Origin: Exiguobacterium sp. BMC-KP
Lineage (GTDB): Bacteria; Bacillota; Bacilli; Exiguobacteriales; Exiguobacteriaceae
Assembly: GCF_001275385.1 (NCBI RefSeq)
Contig: NZ_LGIW01000014.1
Location: forward strand, 248,001-312,000
Reading direction: 5' to 3'
DNA: 64,000 bases
This document shows, piece by piece, positions 25,213 through 33,336 of the stretch. Positions within the stretch are counted from its first letter, which is position 1. The number at the start of each line of letters is the position of its first letter. The position numbers and the translations under genes were made by a program. Below the pieces are notes generated by a model, which was not told the origin of the DNA, ran no database searches, and saw nothing but the letters and a program-made list of their open reading frames with translations.

Positions 25213-25956
25213 ATGAAAACGAAACAATATGTCGGAACATTCTATTCAGAAGAAGAACTGATCTCGAAAATGGACGAACTACACATTCAAGGACACCGAG
25301 AGGAAGACTTTTACGTCATCGTTAAGGAAAAATCGAACATCGCGCTCGTTCGTAGTCAGATGGATGCAGAAATCGCGACGACGAAACCATCTTGGATTGA
25401 CCGGATTCGTGGAAATAAAGGACGCGATCAAGAGGTCGATGATCTATTTGCATCACTCGATTTATCAGACAATGAGATCGAACAACGAAAGACAGAAGTC
25501 GAGGGCGGAGGATTTGTTCTTCTACTTGAAGTTCAAGACATCCAATTCGATCCACATTTAAATACAGACAATACACATCCCGATGTCAAGGTTCGCTACG
25601 GTAGTGGTGAAGAGACACACACGTCATCGGATGCCAATTCTAACGCACAACTTGGATCAGGCAACCCGCTTGACGTCGATAAAGATTCAAAGGAAGAGCA
25701 TGCGGAAATCGATTTGCATCGTGCGGGTACCGATAAGATGCCGCAAGACGAGCAGGCGATCGATCATTCAAAAAAACTCAATGGTAACCGAGAACCAGAT
25801 ATCGCGATGCGTCGGGACGATGATTTCCGTCGTCCGGAAACAGAGCGTGAGGAAAAGAACGATGATGCAACGCAAGATGGTGAAGAGCACCGTCAATCGA
25901 AACATCACTCGGATGATATCGCTAAGCAAGACCATGGGAATAGTTTAGATCGCTAA
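25213..25956 (+). CDS. General stress protein, YflT/17M-type domain
   Basis: 247 residues. The first ~115 (KQYVGTFYSEEELISKMDELHIQGHREEDFYVIVKEKSNIALVRSQ) match the heat-induced stress protein YflT domain. The rest is highly charged, low-complexity and probably disordered, rich in Asp, Glu, Lys and His. The ATG at 25213 follows GGGGAGAAC. Relatives in Bacillus are under SigB; I could not find a clear SigB promoter (GTTTAA/GGGTAT) upstream. Molecular function unknown. Confidence 0.8.
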   Translation: MKTKQYVGTFYSEEELISKMDELHIQGHREEDFYVIVKEKSNIALVRSQMDAEIATTKPSWIDRIRGNKGRDQEVDDLFASLDLSDNEIEQRKTEVEGGGFVLLLEVQDIQFDPHLNTDNTHPDVKVRYGSGEETHTSSDANSNAQLGSGNPLDVDKDSKEEHAEIDLHRAGTDKMPQDEQAIDHSKKLNGNREPDIAMRRDDDFRRPETEREEKNDDATQDGEEHRQSKHHSDDIAKQDHGNSLDR

Positions 25957-26011
25957 GACAAAATGAGCCGGAATCACATGTCACCGTGATCAATCCGTCG
26001 AACGATAAAAA

Positions 26012-26048
26012 GGTACTTTTCGGAATTGATCCGGAAAGTACCTTTTTT
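26012..26048. terminator. Bidirectional terminator
   Basis: GGTACTTTTCGGA and TCCGGAAAGTACC form a 13-base perfect stem, with T run on the plus strand and AAAAA before it. The stress gene and the aldo/keto reductase gene converge here. Confidence 0.92.
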
Positions 26049-26083
26049 GGAGTGGAGATTACACGAAACCATTTATCTGTATA

Positions 26084-26899
26084 TCATTTTGTATCCGGAT
26101 TCGATCCTGTACGCATGTTGGCATTCAATTGATCGATCGCTTGCATATCAGTATCTGACAAGGTAAAGTCGAAAACATCTAAATTTTCGCGAATCCGGCT
26201 TGGTGTGACAGATTTCGGAATCGCAACGATGTCGTGCTGCAAGTGCCAACGGAGAACAACTTGAGCTGGTGTTTTTTGATGACGATTGGCAACATCGACG
26301 ACGATCGGATGTGTCAACGCGTCGCGTCCTTTCATCAACGGACTCCATGCTTCGACAACGATGCCATGCTCACGACAAAAATCTCGGATTGCTTCTTGAC
26401 TAAGAAACGGATGGAGTTCGATCTGATTGACAGCAGGAAAGATCGACCCTTCAGCTAAAATTCGTTCTAGGTGAGGGATATGGAAGTTCGAGACACCGAT
26501 GGCGCGTGTCTTTCCTTCTGCATAGAGATGTTCGAGCGCTCGCCATGTGTCGACATAACGATCTTCTTTTGGCATCGGCCAATGAATCAGATACAAGTCA
26601 ACGTAATCAACACCAAGCTTTTGTAGACTTGTCTCGAAAGCAGCAAGTGTTTCGTCGTAGCCCTGATCGGAATTCCAGACTTTCGTCGTCAGGAAAATTT
26701 CTTCACGGGGAATTCCGGAGTCACGCAGAGCGCGACCGACGCCTTCTTCGTTCTCGTAAATCATTGCCGTATCGATCGAACGATACCCAGCACGGAGTGC
26801 TTCACTGACCGCTTCATATACTTCTGCTTCCGGTACTTTAAAGACACCATATCCAAGTTGGGGCATGCTGATGCCATTGTTTAACGTGATCTGTTGCAT
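26084..26899 (-). CDS. Aldo/keto reductase
   Basis: NADPH-dependent reductase, 271 residues, of the 2,5-diketo-gluconate reductase/glyoxal reductase type (AKR5). Motifs: GYRSIDTAMIYENEEGVG with the catalytic Asp and Tyr, VDLYLIHWPMP with the catalytic His, and GVSNFHIPHL. The C-terminal VAIPKSVTPSRIRENLDVFDF binds NADPH. A single gene with its own promoter region in 26900-27000. Natural substrates are probably small reactive aldehydes. Confidence 0.94.
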   Translation of the reverse strand: MQQITLNNGISMPQLGYGVFKVPEAEVYEAVSEALRAGYRSIDTAMIYENEEGVGRALRDSGIPREEIFLTTKVWNSDQGYDETLAAFETSLQKLGVDYVDLYLIHWPMPKEDRYVDTWRALEHLYAEGKTRAIGVSNFHIPHLERILAEGSIFPAVNQIELHPFLSQEAIRDFCREHGIVVEAWSPLMKGRDALTHPIVVDVANRHQKTPAQVVLRWHLQHDIVAIPKSVTPSRIRENLDVFDFTLSDTDMQAIDQLNANMRTGSNPDTK

Positions 26900-27031
26900 C
26901 GATTCATCGACTCCTTTTTAGTGAATTCTTCTCTTTTCTAGTGTACGCGCTCCTTCTCTAAAAATCGAATGATTGCCGAATCGAGTTCTTTTGCGTATAC
27001 TGGGCGATAACAAATATTAGGAGGCGATTCC

Positions 27032-28060
27032 GTGATTCGACAAGCCGTTTTGCAATACATACATGAAGAAAACGCACTCGATCAACTCGAACAGATCATA
27101 GATAACCGATCAGCAGTCCTGATTCATGGACGTCAAGCCTATGAAGCAGCAGCATTTTTATTACCAGATGTCCCGCGCTTTTTATTTGAAGGTCATTGTA
27201 CAGATCAACAGGTGGAAGCCTTGAAACAGTCATGCGCTCCATACGATATGATTCTCGCTCTCGGAGGAGGAAGTGTCATCGATACGGCAAAACAGGTCGC
27301 ATTTCAATTGCAACTTCCGGTTATCGTCATTCCGACGATCGTTTCGAACTGTGCTCCTTGGACGCCGCTCAGTGTCATGTATGATGAACAGGGGCAGTAT
27401 ATCCGTTTCGATACATTCCCGGTCGTGATTGAAGCACTTCTACTCGATCATCGGATTCTCGCCGCCAGTCCGTATGATTACTTCGTCGCTGGACTCGTCG
27501 ATACATTAGCGAAGTGGTATGAAGCACGTGCCTTGAGTGGTTCCTCGGCAGAAGATCCCGTCATCGAGACGGCACTGCGGACGGCTGAACGTTGCAAGGA
27601 TCTTATCTTATCGACGAATGTGTCGGAAACGCGCTTTCGTGAGTACTCGGCTGACATTCAATATCTCGTCGAAACGGTCATTCCGTTAGCTGGGAGTATC
27701 GGTGGTTTTGGTGACGCGGCGACGCGAGGTGCAATCGGACATGCTGTACATAATGCTTTGTCTCCTTACCGGGAAACGCATCCGTTCTTACATGGCAGTA
27801 AGGTCGGGTATGGCTTACTCGTTCAAGAGATGCTATTCGGGAACGATGCCGATTATGCAGAACTTCACCAGTATCTCCTTCTTCAAAAACAACCGACATC
27901 ACTCACTGATTTTGGCCTCTCACTCGATATTGTCGAAGAGCTTGCTTTACGAACATCGACGGAGGAGCTGTGCCGTCTGCTACGTCCGTTAGTATCAGCA
28001 GATCAGCTCGCCGATGCGATCACGCGTAATGAAAAGACGTCGGTTTCGATGACTTCTTAA
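27032..28060 (+). CDS. Iron-containing alcohol dehydrogenase family oxidoreductase (glycerol dehydrogenase-like)
   Basis: 342-residue member of the Fe-ADH/glycerol dehydrogenase superfamily. The NAD-binding GGGSVIDTAKQVA lies near residues 79-91, and PTIVSNCAPWTPLSVMYDEQG follows. Metal-ligand candidates are D in FVAGLVDTLAKWYE and histidines in GAIGHAVHNALS and HPFLHGSKVGYG. The sequence resembles the GldA/YbdH subgroup more than true alcohol dehydrogenases. The GTG start is supported by GGAGGCGATTCC. Substrate unknown. Confidence 0.87.
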   Translation: MIRQAVLQYIHEENALDQLEQIIDNRSAVLIHGRQAYEAAAFLLPDVPRFLFEGHCTDQQVEALKQSCAPYDMILALGGGSVIDTAKQVAFQLQLPVIVIPTIVSNCAPWTPLSVMYDEQGQYIRFDTFPVVIEALLLDHRILAASPYDYFVAGLVDTLAKWYEARALSGSSAEDPVIETALRTAERCKDLILSTNVSETRFREYSADIQYLVETVIPLAGSIGGFGDAATRGAIGHAVHNALSPYRETHPFLHGSKVGYGLLVQEMLFGNDADYAELHQYLLLQKQPTSLTDFGLSLDIVEELALRTSTEELCRLLRPLVSADQLADAITRNEKTSVSMTS

Positions 28061-28061
28061 C

Positions 28062-28109
28062 AAAAATACGCACATGTTCCGAATCAAACGGTAACATGTG
28101 CGTATTTTT
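28062..28109. terminator. Bidirectional terminator
   Basis: AAAAATACGCACATGTT pairs perfectly with AACATGTGCGTATTTTT; two genes converge on it. Confidence 0.93.
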
Positions 28110-29070
28110 ATTGTGCTTTCGCGAAGTGCGCATAAGGAGCAGGGCGCCCAAGCAAGTATCCCTGACCGAGATCAAAGCCGAGTTCACGACAGAGATCGAG
28201 TTCTTCTTGCCGTTCGATGCCTTCTGCTAAGATTTGAATCCCCATTTCTTGTGTTAGATAACGAGCTTTCCGTAAAAAGGCTTCGTTATCAGGATTCGTA
28301 TCGCAGTGATCGATGAAGGAACGGTCGATTTTAATATAATCTGGTTGAAGTAAAGACAACATATCGAGTGTTGAGAAGCCAGTACCGACATCATCAAGCG
28401 CGACTTGAATACCTTGTTTTTTATATTGTTCAAAGACGTGCTTCAAATGATTGACGTCTTCGATTTTCTCCGTCTCGACGACTTCGAAGACGAGACGACT
28501 CGGGTCAACATGATAACGTTCAACGATCTCAAATGTATGACGCAGGCAATACTCCGGATTGTAGATCGTCGAAGGAAGGAAGTTGATGAACGTCTTTGAC
28601 GTACCCCCGATATGGTATGTTGCGCGAATCGCTTCTTCACGTGCGCGTTGATCAAGTCGAGAATGTAGTCCCATTTTGGATGCAGTCGAAAATAGGACAC
28701 CAGGTGAGATAGGGGTATTGTCATCTGCTGCGCGTAGTAGTGCTTCGTTCGCAACGAGAAGATTCTGTTGAATATCATAAATCGGTTGCAGGTGACTTGT
28801 CATGACACCATGCTGTATGAAATCGATTGCTGACCGATGCTTTAATTGTTCTAGAAGCGCTGAAGCCAAAATAGGTGCTGTTACATAACGCGATTGTGTG
28901 GCGCGACAAGACACAGGATAATCCGCTACACGTAAAAGTGATGTCAATAACTGCTCGAGTTGTTCGAATGATTGATAGGAATAGATTTCTGGTGTTGGTG
29001 ATTGAATATGGAGTGCTCCCGCTTCAACGAAACGGATTGATGTCGTACATTCGGCGCAAGGATGCCACAT
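28108..29070 (-). CDS. EAL-domain cyclic-di-GMP phosphodiesterase
   Basis: 320 residues with the ATG at 29070 chosen: AGAGGTGG lies about ten bases upstream, and the longer open frame is AT-rich with no site. The first ~85 residues start MWHPCAECTTSIRF, with a CxxC pair; the rest is an EAL domain. All catalytic marks are kept: EALLR (ExL variant), NFLPSTI, FEVVETE, DDVGTG, KIDRSFI, AEGIE and GQGYLLG, so the enzyme should be active. No GGDEF, PAS or membrane segment is present, so it is a cytosolic stand-alone enzyme. Confidence 0.9.
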   Translation of the reverse strand: MWHPCAECTTSIRFVEAGALHIQSPTPEIYSYQSFEQLEQLLTSLLRVADYPVSCRATQSRYVTAPILASALLEQLKHRSAIDFIQHGVMTSHLQPIYDIQQNLLVANEALLRAADDNTPISPGVLFSTASKMGLHSRLDQRAREEAIRATYHIGGTSKTFINFLPSTIYNPEYCLRHTFEIVERYHVDPSRLVFEVVETEKIEDVNHLKHVFEQYKKQGIQVALDDVGTGFSTLDMLSLLQPDYIKIDRSFIDHCDTNPDNEAFLRKARYLTQEMGIQILAEGIERQEELDLCRELGFDLGQGYLLGRPAPYAHFAKAQ

Positions 29071-29180
29071 AAAGGGATGTCCACCTCTCAGTACATCAAA
29101 AAAGATGTATTTATTAAATTGGTTAAATTCTTTACCCTGAATAAAAAAGAAATCAAACCTCTTTTTCATAAACATTGACC

Positions 29181-29233
29181 TTATACAAAAAAGAGAAGAG
29201 ACGACGGACACAATTCCGTACGTTCTCTTCTCT
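29181..29233 (-). terminator. Terminator after the DUF1294/TPM/LemA run
   Basis: AGAGAAGAG (29192-29200) pairs with CTCTTCTCT (29225-29233), with inner ACGGA/TCCGT pairing; the T run is on the minus strand. Confidence 0.85.
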
Positions 29234-29248
29234 ATCGGTTACATTCTT

Positions 29249-29512
29249 TTATTGTGAAGTGTAGAAAATCCAGAAAGCGAGATGCAAGATTGCTGCAAGT
29301 GGCACTAGCCATTGGAACTTCGCTTTACGTGTCTTATGCCGAACGGAGTACATGCCGATCCAAGAACCGAACGCACCGCCGAGAAAAGCAATCATCAATA
29401 ATGTTGCTTCCGGTGTCCGGTGAGCACGTTGTCTCGCCCGGCGTTTATCCTGCCACATCGAGCCGAAGCCGATGAGGGTCAGGAGGAGGTAATAGCCTAA
29501 AATGATCCTCAT
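29249..29512 (-). CDS. DUF1294 small membrane protein
   Basis: 87 residues, about three hydrophobic helices, with the DUF1294 marks DKRRARQRAHRTPE and FLGGAFGSWIGMYSVRHKTRKAKF. Function unknown. It lies 17 bases after the TPM-domain gene in the same direction and probably shares its transcript. Confidence 0.85.
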   Translation of the reverse strand: MRIILGYYLLLTLIGFGSMWQDKRRARQRAHRTPEATLLMIAFLGGAFGSWIGMYSVRHKTRKAKFQWLVPLAAILHLAFWIFYTSQ

Positions 29513-29529
29513 GAAAAACGACTCCTTTT

Positions 29530-30267
29530 CTAACGTTCGGCACCACCGCCGCCGGAACTTCCGCCGCCACCACGACTACCACCGTTCCCACCGCCACCAC
29601 GCATGATTGCGGAGAAGATATTCAAAATGGCAAAGAAGAACATACCGCCGGTGAACTTCATATCGAGGAACAACAAGATCAATAGGGCGGAACCAATCAG
29701 TACTTTCGTCCACAGCGGAAGTCCATCATCGTTTTGTGTTTTCGGTGGATCTTGTGACTCGAGCGACTGATCCTTTGAAATGACACTGACGACAGCTTTA
29801 TACGTTTCGGACGCTGCTTTTCCATACTCACCGTTTTCCTTGTAGGGAACAGCATATTGATCGAGGATACGTCCCGCCGTGATATCGGTTAAGATACCTT
29901 CGAGTTTATAACCGACTTCGATGCGAAACTGCCGATCCTTTTCGTTTGGGGCGACGACGACGAGAACGCCGTTATCTTTTCCTTCTTGACCGATGCCTTG
30001 ACGCCGGAACGTTTCGTTGGCGTAAGAGCTTAAATCTTGTCCTTTTAGATCGGGAACCGTCTTGAGAACGACTTGTGCCGTCGTATATTGTTCGAGTTCC
30101 TGACCGAGTTGCGCGAGTTCGGCTTCTTCCGAAGAGGTGAGCAGCCGAGCATCATCTTGAATGAAGAAGGCTGCTCCTGTCCGTTCTGAAACGGCACTAG
30201 CTGTTGGAACGAAGAGGAAGAAGACGAGGAACGCGCTCAACAGAAGTCGCGTCCACCGCCGAATCAT
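29530..30267 (-). CDS. TPM-domain protein (YgcG-like)
   Basis: 245 residues: an N-terminal signal or membrane segment (LLLSAFLVFFLFVPTASA), a TPM_phosphatase/YgcG domain (DDARLLTSSEEAELAQLGQELEQYTTAQVVLKTV ... RQFRIEVGYKLEGILTD), one more membrane helix, and a Gly/Ser-rich tail (SRGGGGSSGGGGAER). Coupled to the lemA-type gene by a four-base overlap; the pair is widespread, and membrane stress or proteostasis roles have been proposed. Confidence 0.9.
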   Translation of the reverse strand: MIRRWTRLLLSAFLVFFLFVPTASAVSERTGAAFFIQDDARLLTSSEEAELAQLGQELEQYTTAQVVLKTVPDLKGQDLSSYANETFRRQGIGQEGKDNGVLVVVAPNEKDRQFRIEVGYKLEGILTDITAGRILDQYAVPYKENGEYGKAASETYKAVVSVISKDQSLESQDPPKTQNDDGLPLWTKVLIGSALLILLFLDMKFTGGMFFFAILNIFSAIMRGGGGNGGSRGGGGSSGGGGAER

Positions 30268-30857
30268 TTCGAATCACTGTTAAAGTCGACAGTCGGATTT
30301 TCCCGGTCGCTGTCTGAAATTTCGTAATACGGTTTTTTCTCGAATCCGAATGCAGATGCATAGAGTGTCGTTGGGAAGCTCCGTCGTTTTTTGTTATAGA
30401 GGGTTACAGCATCATTGTAATCCTTGCGGGCAATCCCGAGACGATTTTCTGTTCCTTCCAGCGTATCCATCAAGGATTGGAATCGTTCGCTAGATTTTAG
30501 TTCCGGATACGTCGTCTGTAAGGCAATCAATCCGCGAAGCGAAGACGTGACTTGTTGGTCGGCTTCGATTCGTTGTTCGGTTGACGCAGCACGCGCAAGA
30601 CCCGCTTGTGCTTCGGCGACTTTCCCATATACTTTTTCTTCTTGACCCGCGACACCTTTGACAGTTTCGACGAGGTTCGGAATCAAGTCCGCACGACGCT
30701 TAATTTGATTGTCGACTTGCGACCATTTATTCGATACATCCTCTTCTACATTGACGAGGCTATTGTATTGTCCGATTGCTAAAAAGGCAATCACGGCAAC
30801 AACAATGACTCCAATGATTAATGGGAGTTTTGATCCACTCCGACTTCTTCGTGCCAT
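30264..30857 (-). CDS. LemA family protein
   Basis: 197 residues: one N-terminal membrane helix (LPLIIGVIVVAVIAFLAIG) and a helical LemA domain with YNSLVNVEEDVSNKWSQVDNQIKRRADLIPNLVETVKG. The family's function is unresolved. First gene of the lemA-TPM pair; no further promoter element could be identified with confidence. Confidence 0.93.
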   Translation of the reverse strand: MARRSRSGSKLPLIIGVIVVAVIAFLAIGQYNSLVNVEEDVSNKWSQVDNQIKRRADLIPNLVETVKGVAGQEEKVYGKVAEAQAGLARAASTEQRIEADQQVTSSLRGLIALQTTYPELKSSERFQSLMDTLEGTENRLGIARKDYNDAVTLYNKKRRSFPTTLYASAFGFEKKPYYEISDSDRENPTVDFNSDSK

Positions 30858-30930
30858 ACGGCATTCACTCCTTTATATGTGTCTCATCCCTATATACCCT
30901 TAACTAAGTGAATTAGTTTCAAAAAAATTA

Positions 30931-30962
30931 AAAAACCGCCAGCTAAAATAGCTAGCGATTGA
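30931..30962 (-). terminator. Terminator of uppP
   Basis: On the minus strand CGCTAGCTA and TAGCTGGCG form a stem with one G-T pair, followed by TTTTTT. Confidence 0.8.
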
Positions 30963-30966
30963 AAAA

Positions 30967-31803
30967 TTACATGTAGACGATGACAGCTAAGACAGCTGCT
31001 AAGACAAGGCGGTAGATTGCGAATGGGACGAGTTTGATCTTGTTGATCAGCTTCAAGAAGAAGCGGATCGATAAGAGGGCAAACACGAAAGACGCAACAA
31101 AACCGACAGCATAGAATGCAAAATGGTTCGGTTGAATGTCCGACCAGTTCTTAACGAGCGAAAGGAAACTAGCACCGAACATGATCGGTACAGCCATAAT
31201 GAACGTGAAGTCAGCTGCTGTCCGGTGATTCATCCCGAGGAAGACCCCTCCGGAAATCGTTGAACCAGAGCGGGAGAAGCCTGGCCAGAGTGAAATACAT
31301 TGGAACAGACCAACGAGTGCTGCTTGGCGATATGTAATCTGATCAAGCGATGTCGTTTTTGGTTCCTTTGGTCCGAATTTATCGGCTGCGATCATCAAGA
31401 GCGCACCGACAGCAAGACCGATGATGACCGTTTCAATCGAGAAGAGATTCTCATCGATGAAGTCTTCGAATAATAATCCGAGAATACCCGCTGGTAGAAG
31501 ACCGATCAAGACGTGACGTAGTTTTAACTTGTGTGTACCTGATGCATCGTGTTCTCCTTCAATCTTATACAAACCAATCAAGCTGAAAAGACGTTTCCAA
31601 AAAACGACGACGACAGCAAGAATCGATCCAAGTTGAATGACGATTTTAAAGGTGTTCGCCGAATACTTACCGAGAAAGTCCGTTGTTTGCAACCACATGT
31701 CATCAACGATAATCATATGACCTGTTGAAGAGACAGGTGCAAATTCCGTCATCCCCTCGACGAAACCGAGTAAGAGCGCTTTTAAAAGTTCAATGATTGT
31801 CAT
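30967..31803 (-). CDS. uppP: Undecaprenyl-diphosphate phosphatase
   Basis: Integral membrane enzyme (278 residues) that removes a phosphate from undecaprenyl diphosphate, recycling the lipid carrier for wall synthesis; often called BacA because excess gives bacitracin resistance. Seen are LGFVEGMTEFAPVSSTGHMIIVDDM at the N-terminus and CISLWPGFSRSGSTISGGVFLGMNHRTAADFTF, the two conserved active-site segments. The start follows GAAGGAG. 31804-32098 is intergenic; it contains an inverted repeat AAACAT-N3-ATGTTT at about 31836-31850 and no convincing gene. Confidence 0.96.
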   Translation of the reverse strand: MTIIELLKALLLGFVEGMTEFAPVSSTGHMIIVDDMWLQTTDFLGKYSANTFKIVIQLGSILAVVVVFWKRLFSLIGLYKIEGEHDASGTHKLKLRHVLIGLLPAGILGLLFEDFIDENLFSIETVIIGLAVGALLMIAADKFGPKEPKTTSLDQITYRQAALVGLFQCISLWPGFSRSGSTISGGVFLGMNHRTAADFTFIMAVPIMFGASFLSLVKNWSDIQPNHFAFYAVGFVASFVFALLSIRFFLKLINKIKLVPFAIYRLVLAAVLAVIVYM

Positions 31804-32089
31804 GGTAATCTCCTTCTATATGATGTGCTAGTTAAAAACATATCATGTTTTATTCTTGTGAGACAGAACTAAATGGAATATCGGGCGTAGGTCTGAGAAG
31901 GTATGATACGCCGCAGACGAAACCTGATGCCTAGATTCGTTTGAATAAGAGTGAGCAGTTACCTAGATTTCATAGGATATTCCGTCATTTCTATTGATAG
32001 CAAGATAGCATTTTGACAAGAGAAATCCTTCTGTTGTTACACAAGGTCAGAAAAACTTCAAACTAATAAGGGATTCGTGAATGTAAAAA

Positions 32090-32130
32090 ATGAGAAAAGC
32101 GAGTAATAGACGGTTGCGTCTATTACTCGC
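32090..32130 (-). terminator. Terminator of the ZIP transporter gene
   Basis: GCGAGTAATAGACG (32099-32112) pairs perfectly with CGTCTATTACTCGC (32117-32130); the minus strand continues TTTTCTCATTTTTT. Confidence 0.93.
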
Positions 32131-32142
32131 TTTGCAACAGGC

Positions 32143-32955
32143 TCATCCTAAAGCGACATCGAGAATCATCATGACGGTAAAACCTACCATCAGACCAAGT
32201 GTTGCTAAGTCAGATCCGTTCTCTGCCTGTGATTCTGGAATCAATTCTTCGACGACGACGAAAATCATTGCGCCAGCAGCGAACGATAATGCATACGGAA
32301 GAAGTGGTTGAACGAAGAAGACAGCAGCTGCTCCGATCATCGCAGCAATCGGTTCGACGATTGCTGACAATTGACCATAATGGAAAGCACGACGGCGAGA
32401 CATGCCTTCGCCACGTAGTGGAATCGATAATGCCGCACCTTCCGGCATGTTTTGGATTCCGATACCGAGTGCGAGTGTTAACGCACCAGCGACTGTCGCA
32501 CCGTCCATATTCAAGGCAGCGGCACCGAAAGCAACCCCAATCGCAAGACCTTCTGGGATATTATGCAACGTAATTGCAAGAAACAGTAACGTCGTTTTCT
32601 TGAGTCCTGTCGAAGGACCTTCAGCTGTTTCGAGTGGTGCGGATAAGTGCAAATGCGGTGTAACGAAGTCGAGCAAACGAACGAAAAAACCACCGGCGAG
32701 GAAGCCGATTGCAGCCGGAATCCAAGCAATTCCACCGTCTTGCTCCGTGAACTCGATCGCAGGAGCGAGCAGAGACCAGAATGACGCGGCAATCATGACA
32801 CCGGCTGCAAAACCGAGCATCATATTCATGACACGTTTCTCAATCGTCGTAAAGACGAAGACGAGCGCCGCACCAAGTGCGGTTAATCCCCAGGTCATCA
32901 TACCAGCAAGTAATGCTTGCACGACGACGGGGAGGGAAGTAAACCAATCCAACAT
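32143..32955 (-). CDS. ZIP-family metal transporter
   Basis: 270-residue membrane protein with about eight helices, ZIP family (zinc or other divalent metal uptake). The metal-path motifs are AITLHNIPEGLAIGVAFG in helix 4 and IGIQNMPEGAALSIPL in helix 5. A loop with PHLHLSAP supplies extra histidines. Monocistronic. No Zur or MntR box was recognised in the 5' region. Confidence 0.93.
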   Translation of the reverse strand: MLDWFTSLPVVVQALLAGMMTWGLTALGAALVFVFTTIEKRVMNMMLGFAAGVMIAASFWSLLAPAIEFTEQDGGIAWIPAAIGFLAGGFFVRLLDFVTPHLHLSAPLETAEGPSTGLKKTTLLFLAITLHNIPEGLAIGVAFGAAALNMDGATVAGALTLALGIGIQNMPEGAALSIPLRGEGMSRRRAFHYGQLSAIVEPIAAMIGAAAVFFVQPLLPYALSFAAGAMIFVVVEELIPESQAENGSDLATLGLMVGFTVMMILDVALG

Positions 32956-33006
32956 GACTATTCCTTCTTTCCAGGCACGATTTGAAACGACTATCTGTAT
33001 GAGAGC

Positions 33007-33336
33007 TTACCCGTTTTCGATTCGAACGATTCGTGTGAACGGAATTTCTACTATTTCACGACTACGCAAAAAGAGAACGGAACGTTCAGGCTCTAGCCGT
33101 TCTACAAAACCGACGACCGTCACGTAGCTACTTTCCTTATAATACGTGATTTCGAGTTCGTTTCCTTCTATTAAAGCTTCTTGAAGTAGAAAGTGCCACG
33201 ATTCTTGTAGTTGTTCATCGATTTCAGGAAGGTCAAGTTGATGCATTTGAATATAGTACTCCCGTAATAGTTGTAAGTGCTCGGGCATCAGGAAAGGAAT
33301 CCATTTTAAATTGCCTCGATCACGATACGCTGTCAT
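33007..33336 (-). CDS. YolD-like family protein
   Basis: 109 residues. YRDRGNLKWIPFLMPEHLQLLREYY is the YolD signature. The start at 33336 is inside the end of the polymerase gene, follows GAGGGGATC and overlaps it by 17 bases. YolD-like proteins are almost always encoded beside UvrX-type Y-family polymerases in Firmicutes; the function is not established, presumably an accessory factor in the SOS response. Confidence 0.9.
   Translation of the reverse strand: MTAYRDRGNLKWIPFLMPEHLQLLREYYIQMHQLDLPEIDEQLQESWHFLLQEALIEGNELEITYYKESSYVTVVGFVERLEPERSVLFLRSREIVEIPFTRIVRIENG

Noticed and set aside
29071-29211. N-terminal extension of the EAL protein by 47 codons
   Set aside because: The extension is AT-rich, Phe/Lys-heavy, has no ribosome site at its start, and the ATG at 29070 has one.
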